This document shows positions 24,036 to 32,919 of a stretch of 64,000 nucleotides of DNA, piece by piece. Location: NCBI GenBank assembly GCA_965247535.1, contig OZ252018.1:1860001-1924000 (forward strand), given 5' to 3'. The notes below the pieces were generated by a model that did not search any database, was not told where the DNA came from, and worked only from the letters and a program-made list of their open reading frames with translations. How positions within the stretch are numbered: the first letter of the stretch is position 1; each line of letters starts with the position of its first letter. The DNA is from JAPPHY01 sp965247535. GTDB lineage: Bacteria; Chloroflexota; Dehalococcoidia; Lucifugimonadales; UBA2985. Both the position numbers and the translations under genes were made by a program.

Positions 24036-25037
24036 TCAGTAGCCGCGTTCGCGGTCGTGCACGTTGAGCAGCTCCCGGCCGTCCAGGAACCTGCGCAGGT
24101 TCTCGATGAATAGCTCGGTGGCCCGCTCTTCGTACTGGTACGAGTGTGCGGCGTTGTGGGCGGTCAGCAAAATGCGAGGCTCGCTCCAAAGCGGGCTGTC
24201 CGGCGGCAGCGGCTCCTGCGCGAATACGTCCAGCGCCGCGCCCGCAAGCCGGCCGGTCCGTACCGCCTCGACCAGCGCGTCCTCGTCCACCAATCCGCCC
24301 CGCGCCACGTTGATGAGGAAGGCACCTTCCTTCATCTGACGGAGCTCGGCCGGGCCGATCAGGCCCGCGGTCTCGCGAGTCATCGGCAGGCTTAGCACGA
24401 GAAAGTCGCTCTCGCGTAGCATTAGCGGCAGATCGCTCGGCGGCAGTATCAGATCAGCTTCACCCTGGCCTTCCTGCGCCGCTGTCACAGAGCGACGCAT
24501 TCCCAGGACTCGCATGTCCAGCGCCTTGCACAGACGCGCTACCCTGCCCCCAATGTTCCCCATGCCTAGGATGCCTGCAGTACGTCCGGCAAGCTCGCCG
24601 CCCATGAACTTCCAGTACTCACCGCGATCCTGAGCGCGGACGGCACCGGGGAACTGCTTGCTCAGGGCGATCATTGCACCCACGACCCACTCCGAAAGCG
24701 GTATGGCCTGCACGCCCCTGGCAGTGGTCACTGCGATCCGATCCCAGGCCGCCTCGTCCCCAATGGCCATGTCCGCGCCCGCGCTCAACAGCTGCAGCCA
24801 GCGGAGGCCGGGGGCCAGGTTCAGCGCATCCGGCGGCAGCCTGGACGTGAAGACCACCTGAGCGCTTGGGAATAACGAAAGAAGCTGTTCCGGGAAGGGG
24901 AAGGGCGGCCACACCGGCGGCCTTGGGACGTCCAGGTGGGGGTCATTGAGGAGGCGCACACGCTGGTCAACGGCCGCGATGCGCTCCATCAGCAGTCGCG
25001 GCATGCCCCAGCCCACCAGAATGTTCACGCTCTCCAT
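24036..25037 (-). CDS. D-2-hydroxyacid dehydrogenase family protein
   Basis: 333 residues. The NAD-binding motif GILGMGNIGGRVARL (about 155) is followed by LINVARGGLVDEDAL (Arg), the Glu in AQEPLPPDSPLW and the His in LTAHNAAH, which complete the catalytic set. It resembles glyoxylate/hydroxypyruvate-type dehydrogenases; substrate unknown. ATG 25037 is the first codon consistent with the domain start. Confidence 0.87.
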   Translation of the reverse strand: MESVNILVGWGMPRLLMERIAAVDQRVRLLNDPHLDVPRPPVWPPFPFPEQLLSLFPSAQVVFTSRLPPDALNLAPGLRWLQLLSAGADMAIGDEAAWDRIAVTTARGVQAIPLSEWVVGAMIALSKQFPGAVRAQDRGEYWKFMGGELAGRTAGILGMGNIGGRVARLCKALDMRVLGMRRSVTAAQEGQGEADLILPPSDLPLMLRESDFLVLSLPMTRETAGLIGPAELRQMKEGAFLINVARGGLVDEDALVEAVRTGRLAGAALDVFAQEPLPPDSPLWSEPRILLTAHNAAHSYQYEERATELFIENLRRFLDGRELLNVHDRERGY

Positions 25038-25092
25038 TACTTTAACATTGTAAGGCTCAATCGCCGGCGCGTCACACCTCGTCTATCGCGCG

Positions 25093-25124
25093 GGCAGCCC
25101 CTCTCCCTTGGGAGAGGGGCTGCC
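25093..25124 (-). terminator. Hairpin terminator after the CoA-transferase gene
   Basis: A perfect 15-bp inverted repeat, GGCAGCCCCTCTCCC and GGGAGAGGGGCTGCC, separated by TT. It lies between the stop of the CoA-transferase (25168) and the start of the dehydrogenase, both on the minus strand. Confidence 0.75.
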
Positions 25125-25167
25125 ACACCTAGACTATGCAAGCTCCAATGGAGCCGATATTCGGAGC

Positions 25168-27834
25168 CTAGACCACTCCGCTCTCGGCCAGGACTGCGAG
25201 CTCCGCGCGGCTGAGGCCCAGCTCACCGCACAGCAACTCCTCGTTGTGCTCGCCGATCATGGGAGCGCGACGCGATATGCGCCACGGCGAACCGTTGAAG
25301 ATGCCGGCGGGTCCGGGGTGCAGGAAGCTCTTGCCAACCTGCGGCTGCTCCACTGCGGTCCAGAAACCGCGGTCCTCCAGGTGCGGGTCCTCCATCACCT
25401 CGTCAGGAGCGCGGACTGCGCCCAGGTTGAAGCCCCGCTTCTGCCCGCCGTGGTAGATCTGGTCGCGTGTGGCGCTGGCGAGCAGCATCATGAACAACTC
25501 GTTGTCGGTGATGACCTCGGGGTTTCGCTCCTTCTCGTCGATCAGGTCGACGGGCAGGCCAAGCTCCTCGTACCAGCCGCGTAGCACCTTGAGCTGCTCG
25601 CCGGTGATGCGGGTGACGATCTGGGCGCCCACGTTGACGAACTTCCCGTCGCCGCACATGTGCTGGGAGCGCTGGTTGGACTGAGCGGCTGCGTGGCGCC
25701 CGGTCTGGCGCTGCACAACCGCCTTGCCGTAGATCCAGGTGTTGACATGCATCTCCGTGGTGAGGGCACATGACTCGTGTACGGACGTGTCGATGTACTG
25801 GCCCTTGCCCGTTTGAGTGCGATGCATGAGCGCCGAGATGATACCCATGCAGGCGAAGTGACTGCCGGTGTGCCACGCCTGGCCTCCACCCGGCGCGATT
25901 GGCGGGGCTCCGGGCAGGTCCTCGTCCGAGTATCCGCAGCACGCCATCTGGCCGCCCGCCGCAAGGTGCAGCAGGTCGTTGCCCACGTAGTCCTTCCACG
26001 GACCCGTCTGGCCGAACGAGGTCAGCGAGCACATGATCAGTCCGGGGTTGCTCTCCTTGAGGTCATCGTATCCCAGGCCGAGCGAGGCCATGTAACCGGG
26101 GTCGAATGTCTCCAGTATCACGTCCGCGCCATCCGCCAGCTTGCGGAACAGACGCCGCCCGTCCTCTGTCTCGATGTCCAGCGTGATGCCGCGCTTGGAG
26201 GTGTTGTAGTGCCAGAAGTAGAGGCTCCGCTCCCGGTCCGGCATGTCCCCGTAGAACGGGCCAATGGTGCGCGTGGTCTGGCCTCCGGGAGGCTCGATCT
26301 TGATGACGTCAGCGCCCAAGTCGCCCATGAGCTTGCCGGCCCACTGCCCCTTCTCGGCCGTCAGCTCCAGCACGCGCAGGCCGCTGAACGCTCCAGCCGT
26401 CTCCGCATCAGGCGTGCGGACGGGCGCGGGCGCCGGAAGCGGGCCCTTGGGTTGACCCATCCACTCCGCGGGCGTCCCATCGTCGATCATCTCCTGCAGG
26501 TAGGGGTACGGTGTCCGGTCCATGTCCTTCGGCCAGAAGGTGCCGTCCTCGAAGCCGTCCACGAGCTCCTCGTGGCTTACCCCCAGCAGGCCCTCGAAGA
26601 TGTCCTTGTTGTGCTGACCAACCAGCGGCCCCGTCTGATGGTTGTACACAGGAGTCTCCGACATCTTGAAGGGCGAGTTCTGCAGCGGCCACGTGCCCAG
26701 CACAGGATGCGTCATGTCCTTGAACATCTCGCGGGCCTGAAGCTGTGGGTCGTTCTCAAAGCGGTCCTCGTTGCTCTGCACCGGCATGGAGGGCACACCG
26801 GCCCTCTGGCACCGCTCCATGATGTCGTACTTGTCCAGCGTGGACGTCCACGCCTCGATGCCTGCGTCCAACTCCTCCTGGTGAGCCAGCCTGCCCGAGA
26901 GCGTGTCGAACTTCGAGTCCTTGGCCCACGGCGGCGATCCCATCACTTCGACCAAGCTCCGCCACTCTCCGTCGGTCACGCACACGATGGTGGACCAGTC
27001 GTTGTAGCCGCCCGGGCTCGTGCGATAGGCGTTGTGGGGCGCAACGGTGCGCTCCCGGTATGCGTTCAGCAGAGGCGTCCCGGGCCAGTGAGCGCGGTTT
27101 CCGGGCGGGTAGCCCTCTCGGATGGAGGATCGCTCGTTGGCCTGAAGGTCCAGGAACACCGCGCCGTTCAGGGGAACGCCGGTGATCCACTGCGACTGGT
27201 CAACGTGCTGGCCTTCCCCAGTCATGTTGCGGTGGTACAGCGCGCTTAGCGCGTAGATGGCGCCGAAGTAGCCACCGGTGTCGTCCATGTAGGACCAGCC
27301 CCAGCCGGCGGGCTGCTCGCCCGGCAGGCCGGACGTGTACGTCAGGCCGGAAAGCGCCTGAGCGATCGGTCCCATCGTTTGGTAGTCCCTATCGCGGCCG
27401 GTATGCCCGAAGCCGGACATGGACAGGTAGATGATGTCAGGCCGTAGCTTCTTCATCTCCTCGAAGCCCAGTCCCCACCGGTCAAGTACCCCGGACGCGA
27501 AGTTCTCGATCACGATGTCGGATACGGAGACGAGCTGCCGGACCAGGTCCTGGCCGCGGGGCGTTCGGGTGTTGAGCGTTATGCTGAGCTTGTTGGCGTT
27601 GGTGTCGCTGAAGTGGCCGGAGGTGTTCAGTGTCGGCTCAAATCCGGGCACCGGTTGCCCACCTATGCCGCGGGTGTTGGGGCTCTGGGGCCACTCAACC
27701 TTGATGACCTCCGCGCCAAGGGCACCCAGCCACCGGTTGCACCACGGGCCTGCCCTGACCCACGTAAAGTCCAGAACGCGGATGCCGTCCAGCGCTCTGG
27801 GTGCGGTTGCCACCCTGGTTTCAGTCTCCAACAT
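25168..27834 (-). CDS. Tandem-fused class III CoA-transferase (CaiB/BaiF), two domains
   Basis: 888 residues, about twice the usual 400. Domain 1 (about 12-430) starts LDGIRVLDFTWVRAGPWCNRWLGALGAEVIKVE. Domain 2 (about 475-880) starts FSGLRVLELTAEKGQWAGKLMGDLGADVIKIE. Each has the CoA-transferase TGEGQ/TGKGQ helix. The catalytic Asp expected in the FRC family is present in domain 1 (YMDDTGGYFGA); the matching position in domain 2 reads AWHTGSHFA, without Asp. Domain 2 may be structural, or the fusion may mimic the intertwined dimer. Acyl substrate unknown. Confidence 0.88.
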   Translation of the reverse strand: MLETETRVATAPRALDGIRVLDFTWVRAGPWCNRWLGALGAEVIKVEWPQSPNTRGIGGQPVPGFEPTLNTSGHFSDTNANKLSITLNTRTPRGQDLVRQLVSVSDIVIENFASGVLDRWGLGFEEMKKLRPDIIYLSMSGFGHTGRDRDYQTMGPIAQALSGLTYTSGLPGEQPAGWGWSYMDDTGGYFGAIYALSALYHRNMTGEGQHVDQSQWITGVPLNGAVFLDLQANERSSIREGYPPGNRAHWPGTPLLNAYRERTVAPHNAYRTSPGGYNDWSTIVCVTDGEWRSLVEVMGSPPWAKDSKFDTLSGRLAHQEELDAGIEAWTSTLDKYDIMERCQRAGVPSMPVQSNEDRFENDPQLQAREMFKDMTHPVLGTWPLQNSPFKMSETPVYNHQTGPLVGQHNKDIFEGLLGVSHEELVDGFEDGTFWPKDMDRTPYPYLQEMIDDGTPAEWMGQPKGPLPAPAPVRTPDAETAGAFSGLRVLELTAEKGQWAGKLMGDLGADVIKIEPPGGQTTRTIGPFYGDMPDRERSLYFWHYNTSKRGITLDIETEDGRRLFRKLADGADVILETFDPGYMASLGLGYDDLKESNPGLIMCSLTSFGQTGPWKDYVGNDLLHLAAGGQMACCGYSDEDLPGAPPIAPGGGQAWHTGSHFACMGIISALMHRTQTGKGQYIDTSVHESCALTTEMHVNTWIYGKAVVQRQTGRHAAAQSNQRSQHMCGDGKFVNVGAQIVTRITGEQLKVLRGWYEELGLPVDLIDEKERNPEVITDNELFMMLLASATRDQIYHGGQKRGFNLGAVRAPDEVMEDPHLEDRGFWTAVEQPQVGKSFLHPGPAGIFNGSPWRISRRAPMIGEHNEELLCGELGLSRAELAVLAESGVV

Positions 27835-27965
27835 TACCTCACCTCCTGTCGAGATGTTCTATGTCAGGTATCGATTGGCGGCTGAGTCTCGCCGATCTAT
27901 TGCCATGCGACCGGTCGGCTGCCGAGGAGGCTGTGGAGCCGGCCGAGCAACTTCTGCTCTGAGTG

Positions 27966-28523
27966 CTATCTGTAGTCCGACAACTCCACTATCGTGGCCT
28001 CCGGACCTTCCGGCAGCAGCTCCAGAATACCTACCTGGCCCAGCCGTCGCACCTGTCTTGGAAGCGTGGGGCTGCCCGGGTTGACCAGCAGGACACCCTG
28101 ATGCTTCTCAACCACGGTGTGATGCGTGTGGCCGAAGACCATGACATCTATCGGAGCGCCGAAGACGGCCTCCAGGGCCTTGGGCAGGCTGCCCTCCGCG
28201 GTGAACTGACGCGGGATGGTACCCTGCATCACTTCGCCGCCCATGCCTGGGATGATGAGGTCATGCACCAGTGCGATGGTGTAGCCCTCCAGCTCGAATA
28301 CGCGCTTTTCTTCAACGCGCGGATCATCCTCGAAGTGGGCCTTGGAGCCAAGCTCCACCGCCGTCACCGGTGCGATGCGCTCCAGCCAGTCGAGGCATGA
28401 TGAGATGTATATGTCACCGGCGTGGAGGATGAGGTCCACGCCCTCAAAGGCCATCGCCACCTCGGGGGGCGGTTCCTTGCCGGTTCCCGGGGTGTGCGTG
28501 TCCGAAATCAAGCCTATTCTCAT
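27966..28523 (-). CDS. YfcE/MJ0936-type metallophosphoesterase
   Basis: 185 residues. Metal ligands are visible in order: ISDTHTPG (Asp, His), LILHAGDIY (GD), VFGHTHHTVVEKHQGVLLVNPGSPTLPR (GHTH and NPGS). The compact size matches the small phosphodiesterase group active on cyclic nucleotides or bis-pNPP in vitro; natural substrate unknown. It is 131 bp upstream of the CoA-transferase, on the same strand. Confidence 0.9.
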   Translation of the reverse strand: MRIGLISDTHTPGTGKEPPPEVAMAFEGVDLILHAGDIYISSCLDWLERIAPVTAVELGSKAHFEDDPRVEEKRVFELEGYTIALVHDLIIPGMGGEVMQGTIPRQFTAEGSLPKALEAVFGAPIDVMVFGHTHHTVVEKHQGVLLVNPGSPTLPRQVRRLGQVGILELLPEGPEATIVELSDYR

Positions 28524-28706
28524 TCCTCAACCGTTCCCTCGGCAGCAGTGCGATCGGTGCAGGCACAGAGCCGAGCCATTCAACGAGAGATACACCATTG
28601 TAACGGCGCAGACTGCCGCCGTCAAATGGCGTCCGAGGGGAACTCCATCCTATCGTGATATGATGAGGACTGCTGGAAACTTCAACGCAACGGGAGGAAA
28701 GGCGAC

Positions 28707-29549
28707 GTGTCGCAGGGTGTGTTCGTTGGCGTGGACGGGTGCCGCTACGGCTGGTTCAGCGTGGCGCTGGACATCAACGGCAGCCTGGTCCAGTGCGGCG
28801 TGTATGGCACTTTCGACCAACTGCTCACGTGCAACGCAGAGGCTGAGTTGGTGCTCGTGGACATGCCTATCGGCCTATCGGAGGACGGCTGCCGACGCAA
28901 GTGTGACAAGGAGTCGGTCGATAAATTAAAGCCTCATCGCCACTCCAGCGTGTTTCGTACGCCTACACGTCAGACTGTGCGGGAAGTTATGCGCCACCCG
29001 TTTCCAAAGACCGAGACCGACAGGAAGAGGGCCTTCGCCGCAGCTTCCAAGGTCGAGCGCGAAATAGCCCAAAAGGGCCTCACCTGGCAGGCCTTCTTCA
29101 TTTCGCGGAAGATCGCGCAGCTTGACTATGCCCTGGCTTGTCGTGCCGCAGACGCGCGGCCCAAGGTGCGAGAGGTCCACCCGGAGGTGTGCTTCTGGGC
29201 TCTGACCTCGAGCGACGAAAGCAAGAGATATGCAATGCTCAACAACAAGAAAAGGTCCAGGGGGAGAGAAGAGCGCCTTGGCGTGATTGGAGGCCGCTTA
29301 CTTTCTGCCAAAGGGATGTACGATGATTTGCTAAGGTATCGCGAAAGCAATGGTCTGAGTAGCAAGGTTGCCAAAGACGACATACTAGACGCGCTGGCGG
29401 CGGCCGTCACGGGCTGGCTCGGAAAGACCGGCCGCGGAAGGCTCGCGACTCTGCCGGAGCAGCCGCCGAAAGACTCACATGGCCTGCGCATGGAGATGGT
29501 CTACTGCGAGCCGCATTCGCAAACGGTTTCGACCGCGGCTGACCAGTAG
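28707..29549 (+). CDS. DUF429 protein (predicted RNase H-fold nuclease)
   Basis: 280 residues. The start GVDGCRYGWF (residues 8-17), the acidic VLVDMPIGL (about 50) and the late KDDILDALAAAVTGW (about 225) are the DUF429 signature, with three acidic residues placed as in RNase H-like folds. Function in cells is unknown. The start GTG 28707 follows GGGAGGAAAG. The divergent gap 28524-28706 shows only a weak -10-like TATGAT. Confidence 0.82.
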   Translation: MSQGVFVGVDGCRYGWFSVALDINGSLVQCGVYGTFDQLLTCNAEAELVLVDMPIGLSEDGCRRKCDKESVDKLKPHRHSSVFRTPTRQTVREVMRHPFPKTETDRKRAFAAASKVEREIAQKGLTWQAFFISRKIAQLDYALACRAADARPKVREVHPEVCFWALTSSDESKRYAMLNNKKRSRGREERLGVIGGRLLSAKGMYDDLLRYRESNGLSSKVAKDDILDALAAAVTGWLGKTGRGRLATLPEQPPKDSHGLRMEMVYCEPHSQTVSTAADQ

Positions 29550-29557
29550 TCGCCGCC

Positions 29558-30328
29558 CTACAGCGGCAGCTGGTCCTGCACCTCTCGCAGGCGCCGCCGC
29601 CGGTCCGCAGCGTCCGGCATTGCACTTGCCACGAGCGCCCAGAACTCCTTCGAGTGGTCCATGCGCGTGAGGTGCGCCATCTCGTGAACCACAACGTACT
29701 CGATCAGCTCCGGCGCAAGCAACATCACGCGCCAGCTGAAGCGGATTGTGCCATTCGCGGAGCAGTTGGCCCACTGGCGGCGCTGGTTGCCAATGCGAAT
29801 ATGGCCTCGCTCTCCCCTTCCCAGCGTGGGCCACCAACGCTCGACTTCAACCGGCAGCCGGTCCGCGGCCTGCCCTCGCAAAAACTCGATTACGGCATAC
29901 CTTGCCGCCTCCTCGCGCTGAATGTCTTCGAGGCCAGCCTGTACGTCGACGCGCATGACGCCTTCCACCAGCCGAGCCGCCGCCGACTTGACCGCCGCCC
30001 GCTCGACCACCACGGGAATACTCCAGCCCATGAACGGGAGCTCGTTACAGCCGTCGACCAGCAGCTGCGGAGGCTGGGCGGATACCCTGGCGATGTGGTC
30101 CAGGATCCAGCGCTCGCGCTTACGTATGATGTCCTCTGCCTCGCTCAGGGGCGTGCGTACAGGCACTGCGAGTACCACGCGATCGCCTTCCACCTTTATG
30201 TGGATGGTCTTGACGCGCCGGGCGCTGCGCCTAACCTCGAACCGGATGTCGTCGTTGCCTATGCGAATGGTGTGCAGCTTGGGGGCGGCGTGCGCCCCCC
30301 TACGGGCACGCACGCGATGGCTGCGCAT
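29558..30328 (-). CDS. YgjP-like zinc metallopeptidase (DUF45/WLM type)
   Basis: 256 residues from ATG 30328. The zinc motif is VVHEMAHLTRMDHSKEFW (HEMAH plus a third His), typical of DUF45/YgjP. It is preceded by the usual RQWANCSANGTIRFSWRVMLLAP. The N-terminal strand-rich part (IRFEVRRSARRVKTIHIKVEG) also matches. Such genes often sit beside type I restriction loci, but none is here. Its stop lies 8 bp from the convergent DUF429 gene. Confidence 0.85.
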   Translation of the reverse strand: MRSHRVRARRGAHAAPKLHTIRIGNDDIRFEVRRSARRVKTIHIKVEGDRVVLAVPVRTPLSEAEDIIRKRERWILDHIARVSAQPPQLLVDGCNELPFMGWSIPVVVERAAVKSAAARLVEGVMRVDVQAGLEDIQREEAARYAVIEFLRGQAADRLPVEVERWWPTLGRGERGHIRIGNQRRQWANCSANGTIRFSWRVMLLAPELIEYVVVHEMAHLTRMDHSKEFWALVASAMPDAADRRRRLREVQDQLPL

Positions 30329-30425
30329 CTCGTTATCGATCTGGTGTCCTCCGCCGCGTCCAGTCCGGCTTGTGACTCCCCTGCGGACGCCGGCAGGCGC
30401 CATTATATCAGGACGCCCCGCCGCG

Positions 30426-30938
30426 CTACGAACCGTCGGGGGGCGGGAACGGGTCCGCCTCGCTTATGAAGGACTGTTGCTCCACGATGGGCGCGCCGCG
30501 CACCTCCCTATCGCCCCATAGACTCTTGACGTATTCCAGCACGGCGATGATCTCCTCGCGCGAAAGCTGCATCTCGAAGCCGGGCATACCGCTCTTGAGA
30601 TTGGGCAGGCTTGGGTCCTCCCAGAGCTCTCCGCCCTTGCTCACTATGCGATACAGGAGACCGTCGGCGTGGTGCCAGGTGTGGCCCGTGCCATTCAGGG
30701 GAGGAGCCGGCAGTGTGCCGTCCGCCTTGCGAATGTGCCAGTTGGGCTGGCCCTCGCCGGCGGCTCCGTGGCACGCCGCGCACACCGTTGCGAAGGTCTC
30801 CTGGCCGGGCGGTGAGCCGACAGGCGTGGCCGTCCCGTCAATACCCTGCGACGAAGAGCAGGCGGCTGTAGTAGCAAGCCCCGCGATGAGAACCAGCAGG
30901 GCAATCCACGTGCCTGTCATTCGACATACGGCGCTCAT
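30426..30938 (-). CDS. Cytochrome c lipoprotein
   Basis: 170 residues. An N-terminal hydrophobic segment ending TTAACSSS suggests a lipidated Cys near 27. One haem c site, CAACH, is at about 56-60; Met ligand candidates are in KSGMPGFEMQ. It is a single-haem class I cytochrome c (PF13442-like), membrane-tethered outside the cytoplasm, likely an electron carrier. A start at Met 30920 is an alternative. No oxidase genes lie next to it. Confidence 0.85.
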   Translation of the reverse strand: MSAVCRMTGTWIALLVLIAGLATTAACSSSQGIDGTATPVGSPPGQETFATVCAACHGAAGEGQPNWHIRKADGTLPAPPLNGTGHTWHHADGLLYRIVSKGGELWEDPSLPNLKSGMPGFEMQLSREEIIAVLEYVKSLWGDREVRGAPIVEQQSFISEADPFPPPDGS

Positions 30939-30991
30939 ACGAATGCTGACATGGGCCCGCTACCTGCGCACGGCCCGCGTCACTAGAAGCG

Positions 30992-31898
30992 CTACTCGTA
31001 CCAGCCGGACGCGAAGATCAGGCCATCGTGGCTCACAGCCCAGGTGTGCTTCCGCCGCTCCGTGCCCTGTTCCGGATTCGTCAGCACGTAGCTGACCCAG
31101 CTTCCGGACTCCGTTGCGCCCAGGAGGTCGTCACCGTAGAAGTATCCCGTGGAGTCGACTCGCTGGTCCGGGTCCCGCCCGATGAACATGGGGTTGAAGT
31201 GTGCAATCGTGCGGCCGTCCTCGCCGACGATAAACACGTACCAAGCGCCATCCACGCTCTCCTCTGTGTTGTAGTAGTCGACCGAAGCGTCACGGTCGAC
31301 CGCATCGTAAAGGGCGATGGCCCGCCGCACGAACGACTGCGTATAGGCGGCAGGGTCGGACTTGAGAGTTCCCGGCTCGTACCAACCGGAGCCGAACAGC
31401 AGCCCGTCGTGTCGCACCGCCCACGAGCGCTTGGTCTCAGGCGTTCCCGTTTGAGGATTGAGGAACGAGTAGGTGAACCACGACCCGTCCTCGTCAGCCA
31501 CCGCCGCCACAGCCTCGCCTGCGGGATAGCCGTTGGGGCCGACCGCCTCGGACGCGGACCGCCTCGGACGCGGGACGACCCACGAGAGCCGGATTAGCCG
31601 CGTGCGCCAATACAGTATCGTCACCGTCAAGGATGAACATGTACCACTGGCCGTCAACGCTTTCCTGCGTGTTGTAATAATCGATCGCGGCGTCAAGACC
31701 GTCCGACTCGTACATGTCGATGGCCTGCCTGACGAAGTACTGAGTGTAGGCGTCGTTATCCGACCTCAGGGGCACGTCGGTCGCGGAGCCCGGGCCTGAA
31801 ACGGACGTTGGCTCGCCGGTGTCGCAGGCGGCCAGGACAGCGAACAGCGTCAGAAAAAGTGCCGCAGCGGCGGTGGTTGGAATTGTACGGCGGTTCAT
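30992..31898 (-). pseudogene. Cache-domain lipoprotein, frameshifted by a 16-bp tandem duplication
   Basis: The N-terminal frame begins at ATG 31898, after an AAGGAGAGA ribosome site. It has a lipoprotein signal (LFAVLAACDTG) and reads one repeat, NDAYTQYFVRQAIDMY ... DYYNTQESVDGQWYMFIL, to VGRPASEAV. There an exact 16-bp tandem duplication (31541-31572) shifts the frame. The other frame continues GPNGYPAGEAV and a second repeat (AAYTQSFVRRAIALY ... DYYNTEESVDGAWYVFI) to TAG 30992. Without one copy it would be a 296-residue protein with two Cache-like extracellular sensor repeats. Confidence 0.85.
31541..31572. repeat. Exact 16-bp tandem duplication inside the Cache gene
   Basis: GACCGCCTCGGACGCG occurs twice back to back (31541-31556 and 31557-31572). 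Sixteen is not a multiple of three, so one copy disrupts the gene. Confidence 0.95.
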
Positions 31899-32067
31899 CG
31901 TAACTCTCTCCTTACGTATGCGGTGCGAGGCGTGCCGACGCTCGGAATCAGGTGCGCGTCTGCCGCCTTCCGCAGTCAAAAGCATATACGAGCACCAAGA
32001 GGGTAGTCAACTTTCGCCCCTTAGCGGGGAGAGCCCAACAGCCGAACTGGGATCTGTCCCCAAGGGG

Positions 32068-32096
32068 TTGACAACATTGAGACAGGTGATTATCTT
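32068..32096 (+). promoter_or_regulatory. TetR gene promoter
   Basis: -35 TTGACA (32068-32073), a 17-bp spacer, -10 TATCTT (32091-32096). It abuts the operator palindrome at 32097. Confidence 0.7.
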
Positions 32097-32112
32097 GTAA
32101 GCGAACGCTTAC
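32097..32112. promoter_or_regulatory. Probable TetR-family operator
   Basis: GTAAGCG, AA, CGCTTAC is a perfect 7-bp inverted repeat. It sits exactly between the -10 box and the start codon of the TetR gene, which fits autorepression. The companion Cache lipoprotein diverges from the same 226-bp region and could be co-regulated. Confidence 0.75.
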
Positions 32113-32124
32113 TTTCATAACCTT

Positions 32125-32733
32125 ATGGCTATCCGAATAGACAGACAGAGCACCACCGTCCGACGGCGTCAGATCATCGACGCGGCGCGGGACCTCATCA
32201 CTTCCAAGGGCATGGAGAGCGTCACAATCGACGCCATCGCCGAGGCCGTCGGGGTCACCGAGGGAGCGATCTACCGCCACTTCCAGAGCAAGCGCGCCAT
32301 CCTGTCGCTCCTCATTGACGACATCGAGGAGAGCCTCATGGGCACGCTCCGCGGCGCACGCATGGAAGAGGCGCCCGCGATGGAGAACCTAGAACGCATA
32401 CTGGAGGCCCACCTGAGCGACGTGGAGGGCCGCGGCGCCGTATCCTTCATCATCATTTCGGAGGCCACGGGCTTCGACGGCATTGGCCTGCAGAGCCGAG
32501 TGGCGCTGATGCTCACCCACTACCTTGAGTTCCTGCAGGAGGTCCTGGAGGATGGCAAGCGAGAGGGCAGCATAAGGCCGGACGTGGACGCCCAGGCGGC
32601 GGCCACAGCCTTCCTTGGTCTTGTGCAGAGTACCGCTACTCTCTGGGCACTCAACAGCTACCTGCCCAGGCTGGCAGAGAGACGCGCCGAGATGTGGCGC
32701 ATTTTCATGGGAGGAGTTGCCACTCAGGCATGA
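32125..32733 (+). CDS. TetR/AcrR family transcriptional regulator
   Basis: 202 residues. The N-terminal HTH is typical: RQIIDAARDLITSKGMESVTIDAIAEAVGVTEGAIYRHFQSKRAIL (about 14-58). The C-terminal ligand domain ends with a TetR_C-like PDVDAQAAATAFLGLVQ. The palindrome at 32097-32112 is its likely target. It precedes a betaine-type ABC transporter by 186 bp on the same strand, so the transporter may also be controlled by it (inference). Confidence 0.9.
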   Translation: MAIRIDRQSTTVRRRQIIDAARDLITSKGMESVTIDAIAEAVGVTEGAIYRHFQSKRAILSLLIDDIEESLMGTLRGARMEEAPAMENLERILEAHLSDVEGRGAVSFIIISEATGFDGIGLQSRVALMLTHYLEFLQEVLEDGKREGSIRPDVDAQAAATAFLGLVQSTATLWALNSYLPRLAERRAEMWRIFMGGVATQA

Positions 32734-32919
32734 CTCCATCTCCATACGGCCTCCGTGTCGCCTCGTGGCAGCCAGTGCGGACTGCACCACCGAGGAGGCC
32801 CCAGCGGGGGCATGGATCCGCCAGGATCACCGGATTCGGGAGTCGCAGGGAGCGACAGAGCGGCGGGGGGACGGGCTCTTAGGGCGCGTCAATCCTCCAG
32901 ACCTGGTAGGAGGTTGATA

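Noticed and set aside
25777..27249. A 490-residue plus-strand ORF opposite the CoA-transferase
   Set aside because: Arg/His/Val-rich composition typical of an antisense shadow of a GC-rich gene; no family features.
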